Source: an uncultured Aquimarina sp. (lineage in GTDB: Bacteria; Bacteroidota; Bacteroidia; Flavobacteriales; Flavobacteriaceae). Taken from it: 64,000 bases of DNA. The stretch is taken from NCBI GenBank assembly GCA_947501475.1, contig CANMWA010000007.1, forward strand, positions 186,001 through 250,000, in the 5' to 3' direction. A program made the translations under genes and the position numbers. The notes under the pieces are model-generated. The model was not told the DNA's origin and ran no database searches. It saw nothing but the letters and a program-made list of their open reading frames with translations. Shown one piece after another: positions 8,177 through 16,470 of the stretch (positions are counted from its first letter, which is position 1; every line of letters starts with the position of its first letter).

Positions 8177-8680
8177 TTAGTTAGCTTGTCCTGTAGTTTG
8201 CATAGTATTGATATCTCTGTCAAACAGATAATGACCAGATTTATCTTCGCCTATAATCTTAAGTTTATCTAATAATGTACGAGCTGTAGCTTCTTCTTCT
8301 AACTGCTCTGCTACATACCATTGCATAAAATTATGCACATTATAATCCTTTAGTTGAAGGCATTCGTATATTATATTATTAATTTTTGCGGTAACAAACT
8401 CTTCGCTTTCTAGAAACGTTTCAAAAAGATCTGTTAAAGATTTAAAATCATCTCTTGGTTTATCTATTGCGGGCACAATCGCTTTACCACTTCGTTCATT
8501 AATAAACTTGACTAATTTAATCATATGTACACGCTCTTCTTCTGATTGCGTATAAAAAAAATCTGCAACACCATTATATCCATTTGTATCTGCCCAACTT
8601 GCCATAGAAAGATATTGTGCAGAGGCTTTGGCCTCATATTTCACTTGTTCATTTAATAGTTTTTCTATTTCTGGTATCAT
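8177..8680 (-). CDS. ftnA: Ferritin
   Basis: 167 aa, the normal size of a bacterial non-haem ferritin. Ferroxidase-centre residues are recognisable: Glu16 in KYEAKASAQYL, Glu49 and His52 in SEEERVHM, a central Glu in the third helix, and Gln in AEQLEEEA. It stores iron as ferric mineral in 24-mer shells in the cytosol. It is monocistronic, and a 9-bp-arm inverted repeat lies about 100 bp upstream of the start. Confidence 0.96.
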   Translation of the reverse strand: MIPEIEKLLNEQVKYEAKASAQYLSMASWADTNGYNGVADFFYTQSEEERVHMIKLVKFINERSGKAIVPAIDKPRDDFKSLTDLFETFLESEEFVTAKINNIIYECLQLKDYNVHNFMQWYVAEQLEEEATARTLLDKLKIIGEDKSGHYLFDRDINTMQTTGQAN

Positions 8681-8775
8681 ATTTATTCTAAAATTTGTGT
8701 AAAACTAAAGTACACAAATTATTACGTAATATATATTTATCCTTATGTGTTTTTATGTATTTTGAAATAATTTAT

Positions 8776-8803
8776 GTATACCATATTTTAAAACATGGTA
8801 TAC
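8776..8803. promoter_or_regulatory. Inverted repeat upstream of ferritin
   Basis: Arms GTATACCAT (8776-8784) and ATGGTATAC (8795-8803) are separated by 10 bp. The repeat sits 96-123 bp before the ferritin start codon in a 296-bp intergenic region. It could be an operator or hairpin and does not resemble a Fur box. Confidence 0.35.
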
Positions 8804-8848
8804 TAATTTTATGAAGTGAAATCATAGCTATATTATGTTTTTTATAAT

Positions 8849-8890
8849 AAAAAAGTCAGTGCTATTGTATTTATAAACAACAAAACTGAC
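8849..8890 (-). terminator. Intrinsic terminator after Spo0M-like gene
   Basis: The stem GTCAGT/ACTGAC (8855-8860 with 8885-8890) has extra internal pairing of TTGT with ACAA. On the minus strand it is followed by T6. It lies about 87 bp after the Spo0M-like stop codon. Confidence 0.65.
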
Positions 8891-8976
8891 TATTATTATT
8901 TTTTATGTATAATCAGAAACCTCTTTTTTGTTAAAGAGTATGTTTCTAATGACATACTAAGATACAATATCTCTGT

Positions 8977-9447
8977 TTAGATCAATTTAATATCTTTTTT
9001 GTCCAAAGGATCTAGTATTGCAGATTTTACATCTGCCTGTGCTTCAACATAATATTCTGACTTTTCGTTATTGGTAAATTTACCTACTTTACCAATGGCG
9101 CCAAGTGTTCCTCCTTTTTCTTTTAATCTATCAGATTTAGATTGAATGAATTGAAAAGGTAATACAAAAGATATTTCTTTTGCTTCTCCTGGTTTAATGG
9201 TATACATTTCTGAAAACTTAACTATTCCCAGGTCAAATGTTTTTGTTTTTTTATCATCTCCTCGTCCGGTAGTAAATTCTTCGACAAATTTAATTTCGAC
9301 TTCTATGATTTCTTGTTCACTTTTGGTAGTAAGCACTACTTTTCCTTCGATTTGACCATCTTCTTTTGAAACTTGGCCGGGTACTTGTAAGGTCACTTTT
9401 ACGCCACCGATACCCAGTTTATTTTTGATTTTGGTAAAAAAACCCAT
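8977..9447 (-). CDS. Spo0M-like (arrestin-fold) protein
   Basis: 156 aa. It starts MGFFTKIKNKLGIGGVKVTL, then has GQVSKEDGQIEGKVVL and ends YYVEAQADVKSAILDPLDKKDI, the pattern of SpoOM/sporulation-control-like proteins with an arrestin-type beta-sandwich. It is shorter than Bacillus Spo0M (about 258 aa) and lacks the C-terminal half. The organism does not sporulate, so the name reflects fold only. It is 129 bp downstream of the cation-channel gene on the same strand. A scaffold or regulatory role is possible but unproven. Confidence 0.85.
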   Translation of the reverse strand: MGFFTKIKNKLGIGGVKVTLQVPGQVSKEDGQIEGKVVLTTKSEQEIIEVEIKFVEEFTTGRGDDKKTKTFDLGIVKFSEMYTIKPGEAKEISFVLPFQFIQSKSDRLKEKGGTLGAIGKVGKFTNNEKSEYYVEAQADVKSAILDPLDKKDIKLI

Positions 9448-9576
9448 ATTGATATTATTTTAGATTAATTAGTTATTTATATTATTAACATTATTAAGTA
9501 ATAAGCAATTAAAAGGAAATAAAGTTTCACTTTTGATTATAAACATAGCTGTTTCTAGTACCTCTGCTTTTTGTTA

Positions 9577-10446
9577 TTAAGCTCTTTTTTGTTGTACTTT
9601 ATACAATGTTAAAAGATCTTGCAGTTCTGCTAATTTATTTTCGATATCTTCTACATCTGTTTTTCCTTCACCTGAAGCTGTTTGCTCTTCAAGAAGCATA
9701 TCGGCTTTGGCTTCATCCATACCATTCATAATTACCCCTATAAAAAGGTTTAAGAAAATCATTGTTCCGACCAAAACAAATGAAACAAAGTATGTAATAG
9801 AAAGTGCTGATACTCCATTTGAATTGACACATACATCCATATTACCATCATATCCATAATTTTCGCATCCAAACATATTGATATACATAATATCTGTCCA
9901 GTCCTCTAGGGTAACTACTCTAAACAAAGAAAGCATTGAAGTTTGTAAATCCTTAAAATGGATTGGGTCATTTTCTGCAAAAAAGAAAACACCGGCAACC
10001 GCGTATATATAAAACAATAATGCTAATAAAATAGACACATATCCCATAGAGGGCACACTCTTAAGAAGTGCACTCACTAACATCTGAAGTTTTGGTAATG
10101 CTTTGATAAGTTTTAAAACTCTTAATAAACGTAGTAAACGTAATATTGCTATAGAGCTACCTCCGAAAGGAAGAAATGCGGCTACAACTATTATAAAATC
10201 AAAAACATTCCAGCCATCTGTAAAATAAAGCCAGGGTTTATTACCTTCTGCAATTAGTTTAACAACAATTTCTATTATAAAGATTCCAAGAATTATTTTA
10301 TTTAATAATTCAAGAATACTTTCATGTTTTTCAGAAAATTCGGGGTATGTAGCAATACCTACCAGAACGCCTGCAATTAAAATAGCAATAGTTACAAAGT
10401 TTTGAAACCATTTACTTTGACTTATTGATTTACAAAGATTTACCAT
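9577..10446 (-). CDS. Voltage-gated cation channel (NaChBac/NavAb type, acidic filter)
   Basis: 289 aa, one 6-TM subunit that would form a tetramer. S4 (about residues 97-119) carries Arg103, Arg106, Arg109, Lys112 and Lys115 at every third position. The pore filter is TLEDWTD (179-185), compared with TLESW in NaChBac/NavAb and TLDDWSD in the engineered Ca-selective CavAb (literature). Ca permeability is therefore plausible. A pore-to-S6 loop contains Cys194 and Cys206, which could be a disulfide. S6 is followed by a C-terminal helix (about 262-287), the usual tetramerising coiled coil. The Spo0M-like gene follows downstream. Confidence 0.92.
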   Translation of the reverse strand: MVNLCKSISQSKWFQNFVTIAILIAGVLVGIATYPEFSEKHESILELLNKIILGIFIIEIVVKLIAEGNKPWLYFTDGWNVFDFIIVVAAFLPFGGSSIAILRLLRLLRVLKLIKALPKLQMLVSALLKSVPSMGYVSILLALLFYIYAVAGVFFFAENDPIHFKDLQTSMLSLFRVVTLEDWTDIMYINMFGCENYGYDGNMDVCVNSNGVSALSITYFVSFVLVGTMIFLNLFIGVIMNGMDEAKADMLLEEQTASGEGKTDVEDIENKLAELQDLLTLYKVQQKRA

Positions 10447-10868
10447 AAAAACAGAAATGTTATTTAAAAATTTATTTTATACCTCTAAATCAATGAACTT
10501 TTCTACTTCACCGATTGATTTGTGTAAAAAATTTTAATTAATAAAAGGTTTGAATGTATGTAATTGATGCGTGTAGACACAACGATTACATTTATTAAAA
10601 ACATTACTTTGCTTTATGTTTTAATATATAAGAATGTTACCTTGTGTAATTACTTTTATGATGTTGTGTACTTTTTATGTTCCCCAAACATAATTTACGA
10701 CTTTAAATAAAATTCTTTCATTTGAAGATTTGAAAGAATCATTTAACAAATTTTTAAGATATCGCTTTTAGTGCACTTTTTTCAACCCATTGATATCAAA
10801 TAATCATATCATTAAAATGAGAAAGAAATAAGTTTTTTAATCCCAGAATTTAGTAGAAGGCTACTTTC
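10447..10868. other. 422-bp intergenic region
   Basis: No convincing ORF. It holds the upstream region of the channel gene. At 10712-10739 is a 9-bp-arm hairpin (ATTCTTTCA/TGAAAGAAT), a possible weak terminator for the PAS gene. Around 10555-10590 an imperfect hairpin has TGTAAT/ATTACA outer arms and a GTGT/ACAC inner pair. Confidence 0.5.
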
Positions 10869-11381
10869 TTAAGCAGCTTTTTCGAAGGCTATATAATTAA
10901 TGAGTTTTCCTCTTTTATTGAGTACAGGAAATCCTTTAATAATACACATATAGGTTGTATTATCTTTTCTGTAATTAAGGATCGATACCTCGAAAGGATT
11001 GCCATTATTAACTGCTTTTCTAACCATTGAAGAGGTTTGGTCACATGTATCTATTCCTTGAAACATTTTAGGAGAATTGCCTATGACCTCATCAGGAGCA
11101 TATCCATTAAGTTTTTCTATGTTTTGAGAAGCGTATATAATTTTAAGGTTGGGGTTGGTAATTACTATCACTGATTGTTCTTCGATAAATTCTTTGATAT
11201 AATTTCTATCAAAATCCCAATTTTTTGTGATATTCTTCAGTGACGTAAGATCTTCTTTATATGTTTCTAATGCTGCATGATGCTCTCCATAAAACTCCCA
11301 AGATAGCAAAGGCAATGTATAATTAGACATTTTTTCATAATACCCAGCCATCATATTATCGTAACCCCAAAATTCTCTCAT
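10869..11381 (-). CDS. Single PAS-domain protein
   Basis: 170 aa from the ATG at 11381. An upstream in-frame ATG at 11435 would add 18 residues, but it precedes the -7 box at 11397-11404, which lies in the codons between the two ATGs, so the shorter form is preferred. Residues about 70-165 are a PAS domain: VIVITNPNLKIIYASQNIEKLNGYAPDEVIGNSPKMFQG, followed by an RKDNTTYMCIIKGFPVLNKRGKLINYIAFE strand pair (listed by pieces). There is no output domain, so it may act through a partner. The N-terminal helical part (ESW/FYGEHHAALE) is common in flavobacterial PAS proteins. It lies 41 bp downstream of the TonB receptor but has its own promoter. Confidence 0.85.
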   Translation of the reverse strand: MREFWGYDNMMAGYYEKMSNYTLPLLSWEFYGEHHAALETYKEDLTSLKNITKNWDFDRNYIKEFIEEQSVIVITNPNLKIIYASQNIEKLNGYAPDEVIGNSPKMFQGIDTCDQTSSMVRKAVNNGNPFEVSILNYRKDNTTYMCIIKGFPVLNKRGKLINYIAFEKAA

Positions 11382-11396
11382 AAACCTGATTTTAAC

Positions 11397-11404
11397 CAAA
11401 AATA
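11397..11404 (-). promoter_or_regulatory. Bacteroidota -7 box (TATTTTTG) of PAS gene
   Basis: A perfect match to TAnnTTTG, 15 bp before the preferred ATG at 11381. It decides the start choice, because transcription would begin downstream of the alternative ATG at 11435. Confidence 0.55.
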
Positions 11405-11476
11405 TAGAATTAAACTTGCATTTGTGATTGAACAAAAGTTAATTCTTTGATTAAACAAAGGTTAAAATTAATCGAC

Positions 11477-13891
11477 CTAAAGCTTAATCTGTAAGGTTGT
11501 ATACCATGATATTGGTGCAGAAGGAATGATCCCAGGCCCTGGATAACCCGTTGCTCGTTGTGTAAAATAGCTTTCGTCTAGCGCATTATTTATCCCCGTT
11601 TCTAACTTAAACATTTTATAGGTGTACGAAAAAGAAATATCAAGTATTGAATATGCAGGCATTTGACCTCTTATCCCTGCTAAATCTGGCTCTAAAGAAT
11701 TACTTGCGTCAGAAAATTGCTCTGATAAATACGAGTACTGAATTGATCCAAGAAAGTTTTTATAACCATAGGTAAGTCCAGTTTTAAAATTGATATTCGG
11801 TACAAATTCTACTTCTCTATTTGTTCCATTATATTCAGAATTTACTAATGCGGTATTCAAAAACCAATTGAAGTTCATATCTGAATTATTATTAAGAAGC
11901 AATTTATTCAAATTAAGATCTAATAATGATTCAATACCATAAATACTAGCATCATCTACATTTGTTCTAAAATTCTTGACACTACCATCATTCTGCTCTT
12001 GAGTAATAAAACCAATTCTATCATTATAAAATAAGCCATACAGGCTTACATCATACAAAAGCAAATTATTTATTTTTCCTCTAACCCCTATATCTGCTGT
12101 AAAACCAGATTCATCAGTGATATTTCTATCTACGACAAAAGACGGGTTTACGGTATTGATATCTGTGAAAGTAACAGATCTATAATTCTCAGATATATTA
12201 CCATAAATTTCTATCCCTGATAAAGGTTTATAACTAATACCTGCACCAAGCAATACAAAAGATCTTTCAAATGCTCTATTATCTGGTACAACCTCATCCA
12301 AAATTACATTCCCTGCCAGATCTGTGCCAATATTTCTGGTTGATCCTGCTATTTCAGTTTTAATATATTCAAATCTAAAACCAGGTGTTATCGATATTTT
12401 TTCAGAAATACTGAAAATATTTTCTCCAAAAACAGCAACATTACGGTTTGGATAATCGTAATCGGATTGTGTTGGATATGTAGGAAATTGATCGAATGCT
12501 AAATCAAAATCAGCATCTGAATTATTAGATCCAGGCCCTTGTTGCTCAGCATTATTTGCCTCATAATACTTTGCTCCTAATAAAAAAATAGATTCTTGAT
12601 TTAATAGATTATATTTTGATAAAATTCTAGCCTCAGCACCAAAATTTTCAAAGCCGCCCTTAATTAAATCTCTGGGAGCATCTAATTGATCAGGCTGATC
12701 TACTCTATTAGTTCTAAACCCTAAAGCTTTTCTTGAAGCATCTAATCCAAATACATTTAGGCTAAAATCTGTCTTTTTAGAAAATTGGTGTTCTAACTTT
12801 AAGGAAAATAATTTCCAATCTACTTTAAACCAATTTCTAGTTCGATTACTAAAATCAGGATCTAATTCAAATTGAGTATCTGTTAACCCTCCTGGTTGCT
12901 TTGCCAGGTAGTTTAAATAGGTAAACTCTCCAGAAAGCTTTGTTTTATTAGATAACTGATATCCTATGTGTGTATAAGTGTTTTTTGAGTCAAACTCAGA
13001 ATTTAGTCTAAAACCATCTCCTTGTTTATAATTGAAATAGGTGTAGTAGCTAAATTTTCCGATAGTGCCACTTATACTATTAAAACTAGTAAATAAATCA
13101 AATGAACCTACCGATTGTCTAGACACTAATTCTATTTTTTTATCGGGATTTGGTTGTTTCATTTTAAAGTTGATCAAGCCGCCAAACTGCGTACCATATT
13201 GTAATGAAGCTGCACCTCTTACCACTTGTATTTCGCTTAAAGCCTCAGCCGGTGGCGTATAATAGCTTTCGGGATACCCTAATACATCTGCACTAATATC
13301 ATAACCATTTTGACGTGTATTAAAATTGGCTGTTCGATTAGGATCCAAACCTCTTCCTCCGATATTAAGTTGTAATCCCCCAACGCTATTCTCGTAAATA
13401 TTAAGTCCAGCTACCTGAGCATAAATCTGCCTTGCATTATTCGAAGCAAGGTTACCTAGTGTATTTTCTAATAAAACCACTTCACTTTTCTTACCTGCAT
13501 AAATGGCAGTTCCTTCAACAGGTTTTAATTGTTTTAATCCAAAAATACGTTCTCTACGTTTGGTGATTAAAACCTCGGACAATTCTTCTCCCAGTGGATT
13601 AAGTATAAAATCTATTTGGGTATCACCATTAATGGTAACTTTTTTTTCGAGAATATCGAAGTTATAATTAAAGACCGTAATCAAGTAATCACCACTATTG
13701 ATATCTACAAATTTAAAACTACCATCTGCCTTGGTTATAGTTTGCTGACCTGTGCCTTGGTTATAAATTTCTGCATTACTAATAGGTTTACTATTTTGAT
13801 CTGTTACCGTACCGGTCAATGTATATTGCCCATAAAAAGAGCTTATGATAAACAGTGTAACTAAAAATATTCTAAAATCCCTTAATCTCAT
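11477..13891 (-). CDS. TonB-dependent receptor, FecA-like
   Basis: 804 aa. Signal peptide (about 1-21), then a carboxypeptidase-regulatory-like beta-sandwich (about 23-105, TGTVTDQNSKPISNAEIYNQ), a plug domain (about 115-250; NIGGRGLDPNR and EIQVVRGAASLQYGTQFGG), then a 22-strand-type barrel ending YTTLQIKL with a terminal Leu. The plug pattern resembles ferric-citrate-type receptors. Its start overlaps the HTTM gene by 20 bp, and imelysin lies upstream, so it forms an imelysin-HTTM-TonB operon. Uptake of an iron complex is inferred. Confidence 0.93.
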   Translation of the reverse strand: MRLRDFRIFLVTLFIISSFYGQYTLTGTVTDQNSKPISNAEIYNQGTGQQTITKADGSFKFVDINSGDYLITVFNYNFDILEKKVTINGDTQIDFILNPLGEELSEVLITKRRERIFGLKQLKPVEGTAIYAGKKSEVVLLENTLGNLASNNARQIYAQVAGLNIYENSVGGLQLNIGGRGLDPNRTANFNTRQNGYDISADVLGYPESYYTPPAEALSEIQVVRGAASLQYGTQFGGLINFKMKQPNPDKKIELVSRQSVGSFDLFTSFNSISGTIGKFSYYTYFNYKQGDGFRLNSEFDSKNTYTHIGYQLSNKTKLSGEFTYLNYLAKQPGGLTDTQFELDPDFSNRTRNWFKVDWKLFSLKLEHQFSKKTDFSLNVFGLDASRKALGFRTNRVDQPDQLDAPRDLIKGGFENFGAEARILSKYNLLNQESIFLLGAKYYEANNAEQQGPGSNNSDADFDLAFDQFPTYPTQSDYDYPNRNVAVFGENIFSISEKISITPGFRFEYIKTEIAGSTRNIGTDLAGNVILDEVVPDNRAFERSFVLLGAGISYKPLSGIEIYGNISENYRSVTFTDINTVNPSFVVDRNITDESGFTADIGVRGKINNLLLYDVSLYGLFYNDRIGFITQEQNDGSVKNFRTNVDDASIYGIESLLDLNLNKLLLNNNSDMNFNWFLNTALVNSEYNGTNREVEFVPNINFKTGLTYGYKNFLGSIQYSYLSEQFSDASNSLEPDLAGIRGQMPAYSILDISFSYTYKMFKLETGINNALDESYFTQRATGYPGPGIIPSAPISWYTTLQIKL

Positions 13892-15233
13892 CTTTAAATG
13901 GAATAACCCAATGTTTGTGTTTAAATGATTCTTTTTGTTTTCCCAAATCCAATTCTGGATCTATATATTGACTACTTAATCTACCATTAAGTGCTACATA
14001 ACTTTCTACAAAGACTTGTACATTTTGATGCCCTTTGTTTTCAAAATGTTGTTTAAGATAGTGAGCGTATTCTAAAATAAAATCAGGCTGTGTAGCCATT
14101 TGTTTTTGTTGAAACGGGGTTAGAAAGTCATCATTATCAATATAAAATCTATTACCTGTCTCACTGTCTACAATCTTAAAATTAGCGTAACCCGCTTTTT
14201 CCATTAACATGACTCGCCACGAAAAACGAAATCCCTCTTCGGTCCAAAATAATTCTCCTGGATACAACAAATACCGAAACGGCAAAAGTAACTGAATTAC
14301 AAAAAACATGGACAAAATAGACATCACAATTTTGTGACGCTTGGGTATAAATGATAAAACTTGTTTTGTATCGAAAAAATTCTTGTTGATTTTAAAAATT
14401 CCTGAAATAAATTTTAAAATTTTATGATGAAGATTAGCATCAAAAAATATGAGCGTACTAATAATCATGATATAAGGAAACATCCCTATAGGGAAAAGAA
14501 CACGGGTAAGTACATGAAAAACAACTACCAAGACAAATGCAAAAATCCTGGTTCTCTTATACAGTAATAAAAAAGGAATTGTAAGATCGTAGATAGCCCC
14601 AGTATAGCTAAATGTATAATGAACCCATTCTTGATGCATTATATCTCCTAAAAATGGAATATCATATTTTGAAGGTAACCAAATTTTGAGCGGCATTGCT
14701 TCAATTAACCAATCAGAATTAAGCTTGGCGAGTCCCGCATAAAAATATACAATTGCTAATAGTAATTTGATAGTATCAATAGCCCATCTCGGGATGTGTT
14801 GAAATGAAACTCCTCTCTTTTTTGCATCTACAGAAAAATATGCATTAGCTGGTAAAAAGATCATCAAAAAACTTAAAACACTAATAAAATAATAGTGATT
14901 TAGGTACGTAGTTTTATCCATCAATTCGATATAGGTAAAACTAAGGAAGAACATAATTATCGCTATTCTATATGTATAACCTATCGTTACACAAATTGCC
15001 GAAAGCCCACATAATATAAAAATCAAGTAGGTATATTCTCCTATTGGTTTTATGAATTCGAAACCATAATATGAAAAGAAAAATCTTGGTTTTATGTACA
15101 GTTTGTCGATCCACCCATAACTCCAGAAACGAATAATGCTGAGTAGCATCATTATCCCAAAAAAAATACGAAAGACTGCAAGTGGTGCAGCCTCTGTATT
15201 TGTTTTGATATATTCTTTTACGTTAAAATTCAT
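13872..15233 (-). CDS. HTTM-domain membrane protein (vitamin K-dependent carboxylase-like)
   Basis: 453 aa with multiple hydrophobic segments in residues about 15-310, the HTTM (horizontally transferred transmembrane) domain related to gamma-glutamyl carboxylase. Recognisable pieces are LDKTTYLNHYYFISVLSFLMIFLPANAYFSVDA (in parts) and YFYAGLAKLNSDWL. The C-terminal soluble part (about 330-450) contains FSWRVMLMEKAGYANFKI, as in the carboxylase family. Whether it carboxylates anything is unknown. It is 11 bp after imelysin and overlaps the TonB receptor, so it is probably part of iron acquisition. Confidence 0.88.
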   Translation of the reverse strand: MNFNVKEYIKTNTEAAPLAVFRIFFGIMMLLSIIRFWSYGWIDKLYIKPRFFFSYYGFEFIKPIGEYTYLIFILCGLSAICVTIGYTYRIAIIMFFLSFTYIELMDKTTYLNHYYFISVLSFLMIFLPANAYFSVDAKKRGVSFQHIPRWAIDTIKLLLAIVYFYAGLAKLNSDWLIEAMPLKIWLPSKYDIPFLGDIMHQEWVHYTFSYTGAIYDLTIPFLLLYKRTRIFAFVLVVVFHVLTRVLFPIGMFPYIMIISTLIFFDANLHHKILKFISGIFKINKNFFDTKQVLSFIPKRHKIVMSILSMFFVIQLLLPFRYLLYPGELFWTEEGFRFSWRVMLMEKAGYANFKIVDSETGNRFYIDNDDFLTPFQQKQMATQPDFILEYAHYLKQHFENKGHQNVQVFVESYVALNGRLSSQYIDPELDLGKQKESFKHKHWVIPFKDEIKGF

Positions 15234-15244
15234 ATAGAAATAAC

Positions 15245-16363
15245 TTAATCCCCATCGGCATCAACAAAATCTATACTAATAGAAAATGCCTGGACCATAT
15301 CGACTTTCATATGAACCACGTTTTTTTGAAGCTCATCATAGGTATTAAGCATTAAATTATTATTAGACTTAATCTGGCTAGAAAAACTTTCATCTAACTT
15401 CATCGCAGTATTTCTCGCTACATCGAATTGTTCATTTATAATGTTACCTAGATTTTGACCTCCTTTAATGGTGTTTAAAAAACTTAAATACGTTCTAAAA
15501 CTTTCACCTGTACCAATACCTTCAAACTCTTGCCCGTTGAAGAAATTTTGCATTGCATCAAGGTTTATTAAAAAAAGGAGTCTAGACAAATCACCTTTAT
15601 AAAAAGCTTCGACTTTATCTTCGAATGTTTTTCCTTGCGCAAAAATACCAGCAGGGATTCCTATTTTTCCGGCTCTGAGATGTTTTTCATAGTGAAAAAT
15701 AAAATCGTTTACTATTTTATCTACTGAGCTTGTCGCTGATGATCCACTATTATTTACAAAAATATCTCTATTACCATTTGTCCAATCAGCGACTATTTCT
15801 TTGGTAAGGGCATCCATTCTATCGACTACATCTGTAAGGTAATCCTTATATTTTGTTCCATTAGCACTATCGGCATATAAACCTACTATCCCAGCATCTG
15901 TATCCGACAATCCATTAATCATATAATCTAGAGCGCCAAACCCTTGCTCATCTTGTTTTGAAACTGCTGTAAGATCATAAGAACCTGAATTAATATTTGT
16001 ATCAATATCGGTTGTATTAACAGGGTATACGTTCATAAAGTTTCTATAGGAAAGCTCTTCGGCTTTTCCTATTTCATACATATTCACATATTGCCAAAAA
16101 ACATATGCATCTGTCCAAGCTTCTCTTAAAGTAATCAAGTTCTCTTCATTGGTAGACGTTACAAAACTTGAAGCAGCATTTTTTAAATCAGTCATCTTGA
16201 CAGAAAACTTTTGATAAGAAGGTATAATAATATTGTCTGCTAAATTTGCTAGCATTGCTTTTCTATCAAAATTATCTCCAGAAGTTCCTCCATCTTCATC
16301 ACTTGATGTACAAGCTGAAAAAAATGTAACCAACACCAAAACCAAACATAAAACCTTTCTCAT
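15245..16363 (-). CDS. Imelysin-family lipoprotein
   Basis: 372 aa. Lipobox in FFSACTSS (Cys18). The imelysin fold is supported by an early LADNIIIPSYQKF, then LREAWTDAYVFWQYV, QGFGALDYMING (the GxHxxE-like region is degenerate here) and FIFHYEKHLRAGKIGIPAG. Imelysins are periplasmic or outer-membrane iron-uptake proteins related to insulin-cleaving M75 proteins, but are not thought to be active peptidases. It is the first gene of the imelysin-HTTM-TonB operon, with a -7 box TACATTTG at 16396-16403. Confidence 0.93.
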   Translation of the reverse strand: MRKVLCLVLVLVTFFSACTSSDEDGGTSGDNFDRKAMLANLADNIIIPSYQKFSVKMTDLKNAASSFVTSTNEENLITLREAWTDAYVFWQYVNMYEIGKAEELSYRNFMNVYPVNTTDIDTNINSGSYDLTAVSKQDEQGFGALDYMINGLSDTDAGIVGLYADSANGTKYKDYLTDVVDRMDALTKEIVADWTNGNRDIFVNNSGSSATSSVDKIVNDFIFHYEKHLRAGKIGIPAGIFAQGKTFEDKVEAFYKGDLSRLLFLINLDAMQNFFNGQEFEGIGTGESFRTYLSFLNTIKGGQNLGNIINEQFDVARNTAMKLDESFSSQIKSNNNLMLNTYDELQKNVVHMKVDMVQAFSISIDFVDADGD

Positions 16364-16395
16364 TGTTATTTTTATTTATTCTTAATAAAACTTTG

Positions 16396-16403
16396 CAAAT
16401 GTA
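16396..16403 (-). promoter_or_regulatory. -7 box (TACATTTG) of imelysin operon
   Basis: An exact TAnnTTTG match 33 bp before the imelysin start. It begins where the terminator of the upstream DUF4856 gene ends, so the two transcription units are separated at this point. Confidence 0.55.
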
Positions 16404-16445
16404 AAAAAAGAGGCTGAAAACGTGTAACTTTCTACCTCTTTTTTA
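16403..16445 (-). terminator. Intrinsic terminator after DUF4856 gene
   Basis: A GAGG/CCTC stem extended by A6:T6, with inner GAAA/TTTC pairing, is followed on the minus strand by a T-run. It separates DUF4856 from the imelysin operon. Confidence 0.8.
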
Positions 16446-16470
16446 TCATTTATATTTCGTTTAATCTTTT

